The position numbers and the translations under genes are program-made. This document shows, piece after piece, positions 37,066 to 45,467 of a DNA stretch of 64,000 bases (its first letter is position 1; every line of letters starts with the position of its first letter). The notes under the pieces were generated by a model. That model searched no databases, was not told where the DNA came from, and saw nothing but the letters and a program-made list of their open reading frames with translations. This DNA comes from Lachnospiraceae bacterium (GTDB lineage Bacteria > Bacillota > Clostridia > Lachnospirales > Lachnospiraceae). The stretch covers positions 1-64,000 of the forward strand of contig JAIKXN010000253.1 in NCBI GenBank assembly GCA_024684055.1, given 5' to 3'.

Positions 37066-38310
37066 ATGGGAAAATTTTTAGAATATTGCAAGATTGCGTT
37101 TTTTAACATCAAATCGAATAAAGTAAGAGCGCTTTTGACAATGCTCGGAATAATTATCGGTATATCTTCGGTTGTAGCCATTGTCAGTCTCGGAACGGGA
37201 TTCAAGAAGACGATCAACGATGAACTTGCCAGCCTTGCCGGAAATACGATCGAGATGATGGCTTATTCAGGCGATGTGGAATTCAACGATGAAGACATAG
37301 AAGCTTTGATCGAAAAAGAAAAGCATATAAAGGGAATTACTCCGGTCATCCAGGTTCCGGTCGAAGCCAATTACAAGAATATGAAATCATACAGCGGATT
37401 GTTGAAATGCGGTAATGAAATCCTTGATGAGACTTCAAAATACGATCTTCTGTATGGAAGATATTTCACCAAAGAAGAATGTGAATATTGCGAGAAGGTT
37501 TGCGTAATGGATAAGAGTTCCGCCAGAAAACTTTTTGGTACGGAAAATGCAGTCGGAATGACAATAGATTTTTATTACGGTTCCCAAGGACGAGGAGGCA
37601 CATTCAGAATTATCGGAATAAGAGATGATAACAGTTCCGTGATGGCTGATTTATTTATGGGCAGCGGCAGCTATGATATAAAAGCGGAATGCCCCGTGAA
37701 TTCATTTATTGATGCCATCGGCCTTTCGGGATATATAGACGGCTATACGGATATGGTCATGCTTTTGGATGATGCTGAGTATGCTGAACAGGTAACAGCA
37801 CACGCTACGGCTATCCTTGAAGCGAGACATGATGTCAGAGACCAGCAGGCGATCATAGCTTTGGATTACAATCAGATTCTTTCCATAGTGGATTCGTCTC
37901 TTACAATGGTTACGCTTCTTATAATGCTTGTTGCCGCCATTTCACTTTTTGTCGGCGGTATCGGTGTAATGAATATAATGCTCGTATCCGTAACAGAGAG
38001 AACCAGGGAAATAGGAATCAGAAAAGCACTCGGTGCAAGAACAAGTTCAATTCTGACTCAGTTTCTTGTCGAATCGGCATCGATCTCACTTCTCGGAGGT
38101 GTTATCGGTACGGTTCTGGGACTTTTGGGAGCGGAATTTGTATGCTTTATGATCTCCCTTTTCGGAGATACGTCGATGACAGCGGATTTTAATCCTGTTT
38201 TCATTCTCGCAATTGCATTGTTTTCAGTATCGATCGGTATTTTCTTCGGTATTTATCCCGCAAGAAAAGCCGCAAAATTAAGCCCTATCGAGGCTTTGAG
38301 ACACAGATGA
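37066..38310 (+). CDS. MacB-type FtsX-family permease 2
   Basis: A 414-residue paralogue of the preceding permease with the same topology: N-terminal helix, outer PCD domain and three C-terminal helices. It carries FVGGIGVMNIMLVSVTERTR, EIGIRKALGARTSS and RKAAKLSPIEALRHR. The outer domains have diverged strongly while the membrane parts remain similar, as expected for a heterodimer with two distinct outer faces. It is the last gene of the operon, followed by a terminator. Confidence 0.91.
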   Translation: MGKFLEYCKIAFFNIKSNKVRALLTMLGIIIGISSVVAIVSLGTGFKKTINDELASLAGNTIEMMAYSGDVEFNDEDIEALIEKEKHIKGITPVIQVPVEANYKNMKSYSGLLKCGNEILDETSKYDLLYGRYFTKEECEYCEKVCVMDKSSARKLFGTENAVGMTIDFYYGSQGRGGTFRIIGIRDDNSSVMADLFMGSGSYDIKAECPVNSFIDAIGLSGYIDGYTDMVMLLDDAEYAEQVTAHATAILEARHDVRDQQAIIALDYNQILSIVDSSLTMVTLLIMLVAAISLFVGGIGVMNIMLVSVTERTREIGIRKALGARTSSILTQFLVESASISLLGGVIGTVLGLLGAEFVCFMISLFGDTSMTADFNPVFILAIALFSVSIGIFFGIYPARKAAKLSPIEALRHR

Positions 38311-38353
38311 TTACATAGCTTCACCTATGTTTTTCATAAAACTCCCCTTTCAT

Positions 38354-38390
38354 AAATCAAAGGATCGGAAACGATTCTTTGATTTTTTTA
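38354..38390 (+). terminator. Intrinsic terminator of the MacAB-type operon
   Basis: The stem AAATCAAAGGATCG/CGATTCTTTGATTT, with one mismatch and a GAAA-like loop, is followed by a T-run. Confidence 0.88.
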
Positions 38391-38497
38391 TCCGAATGTC
38401 TTTGCTAAAAAGGATATGAAATATAAAGAGTTTTATAAATGATCCTGTTTTGTGTTATAATGATGCCATATTGATTAATATTTGGCAGAGTGAATTT

Positions 38498-39244
38498 ATG
38501 AGCAGCTTCAGAAAAGGGTTAACTGACGGATTACCGATCGGTCTCGGATACCTTGCGGTATCTTTTTCTTTCGGAATACTGGCAGTTGCGGGTGGATTAA
38601 ATGTCTGGCAGGCGACGCTTATTTCGATGACGAATCTTACAAGCGCGGGACAGTTTGCCGGACTTACGATAATGCTTTCCGGAGGAAGCGTTATTGAGAT
38701 GATCGTTTCGCAGATTGTTATAAATTTAAGATATTCGTTAATGTCCATATCAATGTCACAGCATATAGATGGATCAATGAACCTTCCGAGAAAACTCTTT
38801 TTCGGAGAATTTCATACCGATGAAATATTTGCTGTCGGAATGGGCAGACCGGAAAAACTCGGACATAAATATTTTCTCGGAGTTATTATAGCTCCTTATA
38901 TAGGATGGTCTTTGGGAACATTTCTGGGTGCGGTATGCGGCGAAATACTTCCCGCAATGGTAACAAATGCACTCGGAGTTGCGCTTTACGGAATGTTTAT
39001 TGCGATCATCGTTCCTCCCATGAAACATTCGTGGAAGGTGAGTATCGTGGTGGCACTTGCTGTTGTGCTGTCTTTATGCTTTGCATATGTGCCTTTCCTT
39101 AAAAATGTTTCGGCAGGTTTTGCCATCATAATCTGTGCGGTTACAGCTTCTGTTTTCGGAGCAATCGTTTTTCCCGTTAAAGACGAAAATGACGAAAAGG
39201 ACAAAGGGAAGGATAAACGCCCCTTTGAAGGAGGTACCGAATGA
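38498..39244 (+). CDS. azlC: Branched-chain amino acid exporter, large subunit AzlC
   Basis: A 248-residue membrane protein from the ATG at 38498; the in-frame ATG at 38450 would add residues atypical of AzlC. Typical features are the N-terminal GLTDGLPIGLGYLAVSFSFG, then SAGQFAGL and NLRYSLMSISMSQ. With AzlD it forms an exporter for branched-chain amino acids or related analogues. The azlD start overlaps the stop by four bases. A TATAAT box lies at about 38451-38456. Confidence 0.92.
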   Translation: MSSFRKGLTDGLPIGLGYLAVSFSFGILAVAGGLNVWQATLISMTNLTSAGQFAGLTIMLSGGSVIEMIVSQIVINLRYSLMSISMSQHIDGSMNLPRKLFFGEFHTDEIFAVGMGRPEKLGHKYFLGVIIAPYIGWSLGTFLGAVCGEILPAMVTNALGVALYGMFIAIIVPPMKHSWKVSIVVALAVVLSLCFAYVPFLKNVSAGFAIIICAVTASVFGAIVFPVKDENDEKDKGKDKRPFEGGTE

Positions 39245-39561
39245 ACTGGTTAGTGTTTTTAAAGTATCTTTTATTAATGGCCGGCGTAACATATCTGATC
39301 AGGGTTCTTCCGTATGTTTTCATGAGAAAAGAAGTGAAGAGCAGGTTCTTTAAGTCATTTCTTTCCTACGTTCCTTATACGGTACTTGCCGCAATGACTT
39401 TCCCGGCAATCTTATCCGCTACGGGAAACATATACAGTGCTTTGGCGGGAATGATAGTCGGAATAGCGGTGGCTTTCTTTGAAAAAGGACTCCTTGTTGT
39501 GGCTTTGTCATCCTGCGTTGCCGTGCTTATTGTGGAACTGGCGATTAAATTTATTTTTTAA
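39241..39561 (+). CDS. azlD: Branched-chain amino acid exporter, small subunit AzlD
   Basis: A 106-residue membrane protein with three or four helices and the family motif TYLIRVLPYVFMRK near the N-terminus. It overlaps azlC by four bases and follows an AAGGAGG site inside azlC. It is the small partner of AzlC. I see no obvious terminator behind it. Confidence 0.9.
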   Translation: MNWLVFLKYLLLMAGVTYLIRVLPYVFMRKEVKSRFFKSFLSYVPYTVLAAMTFPAILSATGNIYSALAGMIVGIAVAFFEKGLLVVALSSCVAVLIVELAIKFIF

Positions 39562-39656
39562 AACGATTATTCCGCTGAATGTGAAAAGACTTAAATGAGA
39601 TCGGGAAACCCCGGCTATAAAACATTTTGTCGGAAAGAAAAGATATTGGGAATAAT

Positions 39657-40460
39657 ATGAATTTGATTTCGATTGCAAACGAAACGATCAGAATATATGA
39701 AAAAGGCGAATATGAAGTAAACGGGAAAAAGGTTTTCTTTCCGGAAGGAGATTACAGCGGAGTATTCGTTTTTTCGCCGGAAATGGGTGAAGAGGTGCTT
39801 AAGGAAGATTTAATTATTCCCGCAAATCCTTCCATGTGCAAAATAAGTGTCATTAACAGCGATTCTTTTGCTGCAGCCCGAAGATTCGACAAGGGACTTG
39901 TAATGAATTTTGCGAACGCACACAATCCGGGAGGAGGATTCAGAATGGGTGCGACGGCGCAGGAAGAAGCATTGTGCCGCTGCAGTACGCTTTATGCCTC
40001 CATCACATCAAAGACCGCAGCGCAGATGTACGTCTACAACAATACACATGTAAGCAGTGTAGAATCCGATTATATGCTGTTTTCGAAAGATGTGCTGGTA
40101 TTCAGGGATGAACATTTAACTTTGCTTGAGGAGCCTTTTAAAACTGCGGTTGTGACGATCCCGGCACCGAACAGATACGGAGCCGCAGCTCTCGCATCTT
40201 CTGAAAAGATAAAGTATACTTTCGAAAGAAGAATAGCAATAATGCTAAAAGAAGCCGCAAAACTCGGCTACAGACAGCTTGTTCTAGGGGCCTGGGGCTG
40301 CGGAGCTTTCGGAAACAAACCCGGTGATGTGGCAAAATATTTCAGGAAAGCGATTATGGATGACAAACTCGGATACTTCTTTGATGAGATATGCTTCGCC
40401 ATTTACGGCAAAGAGGACGGAAGAAATATCACTGCCTTCAGGGAAGTGTTTAAAGATTGA
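39657..40460 (+). CDS. TIGR02452-type bacterial PARG-like macro-domain protein
   Basis: A 267-residue protein from the ATG at 39657; a TTG at 39627 is possible but has no better ribosome site. NFANAHNPGGGFRMGATAQE followed by EALCR contains the PARG signature, a Gly-rich loop and two catalytic Glu. LGAWGCGAFGN lies near the C-terminus. Bacterial PARGs remove ADP-ribose polymers or ADP-ribose from targets. The Gly loop, the QEE triad and the macro-fold C-terminal segment are intact, so it is probably active. No ADP-ribosyltransferase is next to it; the following gene makes NAD. Its 3-prime end is partly repeated downstream. Confidence 0.82.
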   Translation: MNLISIANETIRIYEKGEYEVNGKKVFFPEGDYSGVFVFSPEMGEEVLKEDLIIPANPSMCKISVINSDSFAAARRFDKGLVMNFANAHNPGGGFRMGATAQEEALCRCSTLYASITSKTAAQMYVYNNTHVSSVESDYMLFSKDVLVFRDEHLTLLEEPFKTAVVTIPAPNRYGAAALASSEKIKYTFERRIAIMLKEAAKLGYRQLVLGAWGCGAFGNKPGDVAKYFRKAIMDDKLGYFFDEICFAIYGKEDGRNITAFREVFKD

Positions 40461-40494
40461 ATATCAGTAATTGTTTTATGAGTTTAAGGATTGA
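40446..40494 (+). repeat. Partial copy of the PARG-like gene end
   Basis: GTGTTTAAAGATTGA (40446-40460, gene end) recurs as GAGTTTAAGGATTGA at 40480-40494, 13 of 15 bases. Read in its own frame, the copy gives EFKD-stop, compared with VFKD-stop in the gene. The period is 34 bases, not a multiple of three. Confidence 0.5.
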
Positions 40495-40554
40495 TTATTA
40501 CCGGAAATTTTGATAATTCAGGTTTCATAAAAAATTAAAGGAGAAGTCAGTACC

Positions 40555-41316
40555 ATGGAAAAAATAGCGGACACTCTCGACAGAGAAAAACTTACCAAAG
40601 CCATGAACGGATGCATCGAATGGATAAGGGATTTTTTTGAGAAAAACGGAAAAGGCTGCAATGCGGTTCTCGGAATATCCGGCGGAAAGGATTCATCCAT
40701 CGTTGCGGCTTTATGTGTGGAAGCACTCGGAAAAGACAGAGTGATCGGTGTGCTTATGCCAAACGGCGATCAGGCGGATATCGATATGGCGTATCTTCTT
40801 GTGAAGCATCTTGGTATCAAATATTACGTTATTAACATAAAGGATGCGATGGATGGAATAATAAGCGCTTTTCCCGAAGATCTTGAGATGTCAAATCAGT
40901 CGCGGATCAATCTTGCACCGAGGATCAGAATGAGTACCGTTTATGCGGTTTCACAGAGCGTGAACGGACGTGTTGCCAATACGTGCAACCTTTCGGAAGA
41001 CTGGGTCGGCTATTCGACGAGATACGGTGATTCCGTCGGCGATTTCTCCCCGGTTTCGCATTTTACGGTTCAGGAGATGAAGGAGATAGGAAGAATTCTC
41101 GGGCTTCCCAGAGAACTTGTGGACAAAGCACCCAGCGACGGTCTTTGCGGAAAAACCGACGAAGACAATCTTGGATTTACATATTCTGAACTTGACAGAT
41201 ATATAAGAACGGGTGAGATAGACGATGAAGAAAAGAAAGCATTGATAGACAGAAAGCATCAGATGAATCTTTTCAAACTTGAAGTAATGCCCGCATATGT
41301 TCCGGACTGGAAATAA
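40555..41316 (+). CDS. nadE: NH3-dependent NAD+ synthetase
   Basis: A 253-residue cytoplasmic enzyme that amidates nicotinic acid adenine dinucleotide to NAD+ with ATP and ammonia. The PP-loop GISGGKDSS lies near residues 41-49. NLSEDWVGYSTRYGDSVGDF and KAPSDGLCGKTDED (with the family loop around the second phosphate) confirm the assignment. There is no glutaminase domain, so it uses free ammonia. An AAGGAG site precedes the start. The serine acetyltransferase gene follows after 33 bases. Confidence 0.93.
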   Translation: MEKIADTLDREKLTKAMNGCIEWIRDFFEKNGKGCNAVLGISGGKDSSIVAALCVEALGKDRVIGVLMPNGDQADIDMAYLLVKHLGIKYYVINIKDAMDGIISAFPEDLEMSNQSRINLAPRIRMSTVYAVSQSVNGRVANTCNLSEDWVGYSTRYGDSVGDFSPVSHFTVQEMKEIGRILGLPRELVDKAPSDGLCGKTDEDNLGFTYSELDRYIRTGEIDDEEKKALIDRKHQMNLFKLEVMPAYVPDWK

Positions 41317-41349
41317 AACGGCAGGAAAATATGTGATTCGGAGTTAAAT

Positions 41350-42126
41350 ATGATAAACACAAATTACGTTAATTTAAAACAGCAGGTTGCTGAACTTTTA
41401 AACTATATAAGAAGCATGATGTATCCTGAAATCTTCGGAGAAATGGGATACAAATCGTCGGAAGCGCTTAAGGCAGATGCTTACTCTATGCTTGTCGAAA
41501 TGCTTTCCATGGTATATGAAGAGGAGGCTGATTATAAGTCTGTTGCCGATAAAATTTTTCAGGAAATACCGAATATAAGAAGAATAGTGGATACAGATGT
41601 CCAGGCGGCTTATGAAGGTGACCCTGCGGCAAAGTCGACAAAAGAAGTAATGCTTGCATATCCCGCTTTCGAAGCTATCAGCATTTTCAGGATCGCGCAT
41701 GAGTTTTACATTCAGGGAGTGCCCATTCTTTCACGAATGATGACCGAATATGCTCACAAAAATACAGGAATCGACATTCATCCCGGTGCGACAATCGGGC
41801 CGTACTTCTTTATCGATCACGGAACGGGAGTTGTTATCGGTGAGACAACCACAATCGGGGAACACGTAAAGCTTTATCAGGGTGTAACACTGGGTGCAAA
41901 GAGTTTCGCGGCAAATCCGGATGGTACTCTGGTTAAGGGAATTAAGCGTCATCCCGATATTGGAAACAATGTTGTTATTTATGCGGGAGCCACTATTCTC
42001 GGCGGAAGCACGAAGATTGGCGATAACTGTGTAATCGGCGGTAATGTATGGCTCACACATTCGGTTGATGACGGCAATACGGTTCTTGCTGCACACGAGA
42101 GAAATGAAATATTTACAAAGGAATAG
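41350..42126 (+). CDS. cysE: Serine O-acetyltransferase, long clostridial (EpsC/SrpH) type
   Basis: A 258-residue left-handed beta-helix enzyme that acetylates serine for cysteine synthesis. The hexapeptide region at about 140-250 contains GIDIHPGATIGPYFFIDHG, GVVIGETTTIGEH and GVTLGAKSF. The long helical N-terminus (1-130) matches the clostridial SrpH/EpsC class. An AACGGAG-like site precedes the start. It may be cotranscribed with nadE. The O-acetylserine it makes would feed a cysteine synthase that is not in this window. Confidence 0.9.
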   Translation: MINTNYVNLKQQVAELLNYIRSMMYPEIFGEMGYKSSEALKADAYSMLVEMLSMVYEEEADYKSVADKIFQEIPNIRRIVDTDVQAAYEGDPAAKSTKEVMLAYPAFEAISIFRIAHEFYIQGVPILSRMMTEYAHKNTGIDIHPGATIGPYFFIDHGTGVVIGETTTIGEHVKLYQGVTLGAKSFAANPDGTLVKGIKRHPDIGNNVVIYAGATILGGSTKIGDNCVIGGNVWLTHSVDDGNTVLAAHERNEIFTKE

Positions 42127-42190
42127 TTTTTGGAACAAAGAAAGCTGGTATAGCAAATATTTTTTATTATTTTATCGGGGAGGATAAATA

Positions 42191-42217
42191 ATGAATAATA
42201 AAATAAAAAGAAATTAA
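42191..42217 (+). other. Eight-codon mini-ORF with strong ribosome site before a terminator
   Basis: A GGGGAGG site at 42177-42183 precedes an ATG and the peptide MNNKIKRN, whose stop lies just before the terminator hairpin. It could be a leader-like peptide or the remnant of a lost gene. No downstream gene on this strand would be controlled by it, because the next gene is on the minus strand. Confidence 0.3.
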
Positions 42218-42257
42218 AAAAAGCAAGGAAAACGATTTGGTTTTCCTTGCTTTTTTT
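42217..42257. terminator. Bidirectional intrinsic terminator
   Basis: AGCAAGGAAAAC (42222-42233) pairs with GTTTTCCTTGCT, with A-runs before and T-runs after. It serves cysE on the plus strand and the HD-GYP gene on the minus strand. Confidence 0.92.
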
Positions 42258-42273
42258 ATTCGAAAATATTCGA

Positions 42274-43368
42274 TCATAATATTTTGTCTATGTGAAGTTC
42301 TTTGTTCTTGGACAGATCGACCATATCCTCTCCGCATTGTACGATGGGTTTTGAAGGTGCATTTTTGTTAATGAATACGATCTTTCCCACACGACCGTCG
42401 CTTAACTGAACCGTATAATGAAGATATGTGTTACTTACATTCTCAAGGAAAGTGAGAATGAAGTGAGTGTCATATTTCTGAAGACCTTCGCTTTCGTAGA
42501 GTTCGATAACTCTGAAAGGACACATGGGTCCTCGGTAGATTCTCGCGGATGTCATCGCATCATATACATCGACTATTGCCACGATTTTTGCGTAACTGTC
42601 AATTCGATCCGCTGTAAGTCCCAGAGGATAACCTGAACCGTCACATTTTTCGTGATGCATTAATGCCGAATTGGAAATGTGATTGTTTACGCCCTGAGCT
42701 TTGAGTATATGATAACCTTCCACGGTATGTGTTTTAACGATCTGATACTCGTCGGTTGTAAGCTTGTCCGGTTTTTTGATGATCGTATCGGGTATTTTCA
42801 GCTTTCCGAGATCATGGAGCATTCCGCAAAGAGTAAGCAGATCCGTTTCTTCGGGGCTCATTTTAAGCCAGCCTGCAAAAACATTGCAGATAAGGGCGAC
42901 ATTCATTGAGTGCGCGAATGTAAGATCGTCGTACTGACGCATGTTATGCAGCATGTCCATTGTACTGAAAGATGAATTCTTGGCCTGAGCAATCAGTGAT
43001 TTTGTATTATCGAGAAGTTCATTCGTATTAATGGGAGAGTTTAGCTCGACAATATTATTGATACTGCTTCTGAAACCGTTAATCGTTTCATCGAATGACT
43101 GCTTGAACTCAGTGTATTCCTTACTCTGCTTGATAATGGCAGAATGAGGAAGTTCTTTGAGCTCGGGAATGGGAAGAGTTTCTTCCTCCGGAACCTCCTG
43201 AATGTCATCCTCGACACGTACTGACAGGATTGAATAAAATTCAAGCCTTGTAATGATTTTATCTGTAAGGACCAGACCCTTTGTAAGGATCATCTGTCCG
43301 TTGTAATTATAGACGTCTTCAGCCAAAACGTAGCCTGGAAGAAGGTCCTTGGTTTTTACTCTTTTCAT
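42274..43368 (-). CDS. HD-GYP domain c-di-GMP phosphodiesterase, soluble
   Basis: A 364-residue cytoplasmic protein from the ATG at 43368 (the track-free upstream extension to 43461 has no ribosome site). Residues 1-150 include the N-terminal segment LPGYVLAEDVYNYNGQMIL, typical of DUF3391-like HD-GYP proteins. The HD-GYP domain (about 155-305) has HSMNVALICNVFAGW, HDLGKLKIP near residue 180 and GSGYPLGL near 243. It should hydrolyse c-di-GMP. With the 7TM HD-GYP protein at the window start and the GGDEF protein, it forms the local c-di-GMP set. It is divergent from the metK riboswitch, and the promoters share the gap 43369-43500. Confidence 0.87.
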   Translation of the reverse strand: MKRVKTKDLLPGYVLAEDVYNYNGQMILTKGLVLTDKIITRLEFYSILSVRVEDDIQEVPEEETLPIPELKELPHSAIIKQSKEYTEFKQSFDETINGFRSSINNIVELNSPINTNELLDNTKSLIAQAKNSSFSTMDMLHNMRQYDDLTFAHSMNVALICNVFAGWLKMSPEETDLLTLCGMLHDLGKLKIPDTIIKKPDKLTTDEYQIVKTHTVEGYHILKAQGVNNHISNSALMHHEKCDGSGYPLGLTADRIDSYAKIVAIVDVYDAMTSARIYRGPMCPFRVIELYESEGLQKYDTHFILTFLENVSNTYLHYTVQLSDGRVGKIVFINKNAPSKPIVQCGEDMVDLSKNKELHIDKIL

Positions 43369-43454
43369 GGCATATACCTGATTTCCACAGCCTAACCGAT
43401 TAAAAGTTATATCAAAATTATAAAAAAAACAAGGGTAAAAGTCAATTATATGTA

Positions 43455-43483
43455 TTGACACGCAAACCGATAGAGTGTATGTT
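43455..43483 (+). promoter_or_regulatory. Sigma-A promoter of the metK riboswitch transcript
   Basis: A perfect TTGACA at 43455-43460 and TATGTT at 43478-43483 have 17-base spacing. Transcription should start near 43490, just before the SAM riboswitch. Confidence 0.75.
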
Positions 43484-43502
43484 TAATTTGATAAAAAAAT
43501 AC

Positions 43503-43606
43503 GTCTCTTATTCAGAGTGGTGGAGGTACATAGGACCTGCGAAGCCACGGCAACCCCTTAAAACGGAAGGTGCCAACCTGAGCGAAATATTCGAACAATA
43601 AGAGGA
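43503..43606 (+). ncRNA. SAM-I riboswitch (S-box)
   Basis: P1 pairs CTCTTATT (43505-43512) with AATAAGAG (43597-43604). Between them lie the conserved S-box pieces CAGAGTGGTGGAGG, GAAGCCACGGCAACC and AAGGTGCCAACCTGAG. Bound S-adenosylmethionine should favour the terminator at 43626-43653 and stop metK expression, a product feedback loop. Confidence 0.95.
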
Positions 43607-43625
43607 CTGAGTATATGAAAAATGC

Positions 43626-43654
43626 TGCCGGTCCTTTTAGGAGCGGTTTTTTTA
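43626..43654 (+). terminator. Riboswitch-controlled terminator before metK
   Basis: The stem CCGGTCCT/AGGAGCGG around a T-rich loop, with one mismatch, is followed by a run of Ts. It is the expected expression platform of the SAM-I riboswitch. Confidence 0.85.
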
Positions 43655-43698
43655 TTGGGAAACAGTGTATCGTTTATATAAAAAATAAGGAGTAAAAT

Positions 43699-44889
43699 AT
43701 GGAAAGAAAAATATTCACCTCTGAATCGGTAACAGAAGGACATCCTGACAAAGTCTGCGATGCCGTATCGGATGCAATACTTGATGCCTGCATGAAAGAG
43801 GATCCTATGAGCCGTGTAGCATGCGAAACGGCATGTTGTACAGGTTTTGTGCTTGTAACAGGTGAAATCACCACAAAGGCACATCTTGACTACCAGAAGA
43901 TTGTTCGCGAAACAGTTAATGAAATCGGATATAATGATGCAAAGACCGGTTTTGACGGAAATACTTGCGCTGTATTCGTTGCCATGGACACACAGTCTGC
44001 TGATATTGCTATGGGCGTTGACAAGGCTCTTGAAGCAAGAAACAACGAAATGAGCGATGCGGAAATCGAAGCAATCGGTGCAGGCGATCAGGGTATGATG
44101 TTCGGATATGCAACAAACGAGACCGAAGATTACATGCCCTATCCTATTTACTATGCACACAAGCTTTGCCGTCAGCTTACAAAGGTTCGTAAGGACGGAA
44201 CTCTCAAGTACCTTCGTCCCGACGGAAAGAGCCAGGTTTCGGTAGAATATGATGATAACGGAAAGCCTGTTCGTTTTGATGCGGTTGTTCTTTCTACACA
44301 GCATGATGAGGATGTTACCCAGGAACAGATTCATGCAGATATTAAGAAATATGTTTTCGACGAAATTCTTCCCAAGGATATGGTGGATGAGAATACAAAA
44401 TATTTCATCAATCCCACAGGACGTTTCGTAATCGGCGGACCTCACGGTGATGCAGGACTTACAGGACGTAAGATTATCGTTGATACTTACGGCGGATACG
44501 CTCGTCACGGCGGCGGAGCATTCTCCGGAAAAGACTGTACAAAGGTTGACCGTTCCGCAGCTTATGCGGCAAGATATGTTGCCAAGAACATTGTAGCATC
44601 CGGACTTGCAGAGAAATGCGAGATTCAGCTTTCTTATGCGATCGGTGTTGCAAAGCCCACATCAATCATGGTTGACACATTCGGTACCGGAAAAATTGAT
44701 GATGAAAAGATCGTTGAAATAGTAAGAGAGAATTTCGACCTTCGTCCTGCGGGAATAATCAAAATGCTTGATTTAAGAAGACCTATTTACAGACCTACGG
44801 CAGCTTACGGCCATTTCGGAAGAAACGATCTTAATCTTCCCTGGGAGAAGACTGACAAGGCAGAAGCACTGAAAGCGTATATAAAATAA
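43699..44889 (+). CDS. metK: S-adenosylmethionine synthetase
   Basis: A 396-residue cytoplasmic enzyme that makes S-adenosylmethionine from methionine and ATP. It carries [20 protein letters not shown] at the start, [16 protein letters not shown], and the P-loop [18 protein letters not shown], all characteristic. An AAGGAG site precedes the start. Expression is governed by the SAM-I riboswitch. The dut start follows the stop directly, so the two are cotranscribed. Confidence 0.97.
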   Translation: MERKIFTSESVTEGHPDKVCDAVSDAILDACMKEDPMSRVACETACCTGFVLVTGEITTKAHLDYQKIVRETVNEIGYNDAKTGFDGNTCAVFVAMDTQSADIAMGVDKALEARNNEMSDAEIEAIGAGDQGMMFGYATNETEDYMPYPIYYAHKLCRQLTKVRKDGTLKYLRPDGKSQVSVEYDDNGKPVRFDAVVLSTQHDEDVTQEQIHADIKKYVFDEILPKDMVDENTKYFINPTGRFVIGGPHGDAGLTGRKIIVDTYGGYARHGGGAFSGKDCTKVDRSAAYAARYVAKNIVASGLAEKCEIQLSYAIGVAKPTSIMVDTFGTGKIDDEKIVEIVRENFDLRPAGIIKMLDLRRPIYRPTAAYGHFGRNDLNLPWEKTDKAEALKAYIK

Positions 44890-45333
44890 ATGAAAGTAAG
44901 AATCAAAAAACTCAGCGAAAAAGCAATAATTCCCACATACGGAACCGATTATGCGGCCGGAGCCGATCTGTATGCATGTCTTGAAAATACGGTTTCGGTT
45001 GAAAACGGAAAAACCGAAATGATAGGAACCGGAGTTGCGCTGGAAATACCCGAAGGATATGTCGGACTTGTATATGCGCGTTCGGGACTTTCCTGCAAAA
45101 AGGGACTCGCACCCGCCAATAAAGTCGGGGTAATAGACAGTGATTACAGAGGCGAGATCAAAGTTGCCCTTCATAATCACAATATTTCGGGAGATGCGAT
45201 ACCGGTTGAAAATGGCGAGAGAATAGCTCAGATAGTTATCGCTCCGTATATAAAAGCGGATTTTGAATTAACAGAAAATCTGGATGAAACGGATCGCGGA
45301 GAGAAAGGGTTCGGTTCTACGGGAACACGTTAG
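44890..45333 (+). CDS. dut: dUTP diphosphatase
   Basis: A 147-residue trimeric dUTPase that removes dUTP and supplies dUMP for thymidylate. Motifs in order are AGADLYA, ARSGLSCKKG, KVGVIDSDYRGEIKVALHN, GERIAQIVI and RGEKGFGSTGTR, the five conserved dUTPase motifs. It begins one base after the metK stop, so it probably shares the SAM riboswitch control. Confidence 0.95.
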   Translation: MKVRIKKLSEKAIIPTYGTDYAAGADLYACLENTVSVENGKTEMIGTGVALEIPEGYVGLVYARSGLSCKKGLAPANKVGVIDSDYRGEIKVALHNHNISGDAIPVENGERIAQIVIAPYIKADFELTENLDETDRGEKGFGSTGTR

Positions 45334-45362
45334 TATCCACATATGTATCAGGAGATAATAAT

Positions 45363-45467
45363 ATGATTCCGAATAGACTGAATCGGAAAACGATTTTCGG
45401 AATTGATTTTGGAAACTATGAAGAAAGCGTTTTAAACTCCTGTGTAATCGAAGGCCGGAATAAATGA
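45363..45467 (+). CDS. Possible 34-residue peptide behind dut
   Basis: The ATG at 45363 follows an AGGAG site at 45350-45354 with good spacing, 29 bases after the dut stop. The 34-residue product is polar and has no recognised domain. Its last part overlaps the end of the opposite-strand radical SAM gene. It may be a real small protein or a chance reading frame; the ribosome site is the only support. Confidence 0.3.
   Translation: MIPNRLNRKTIFGIDFGNYEESVLNSCVIEGRNK

Noticed and set aside
41293-41352. Tail duplication after nadE (tyrosine-valine codons recurring before a stop)
   Set aside because: Only about ten scattered matches with gaps; no better than chance by eye.
42097-42160. Tail duplication after cysE
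   Set aside because: A nine-base ACAAAG-type match only, without a comparable stop position.
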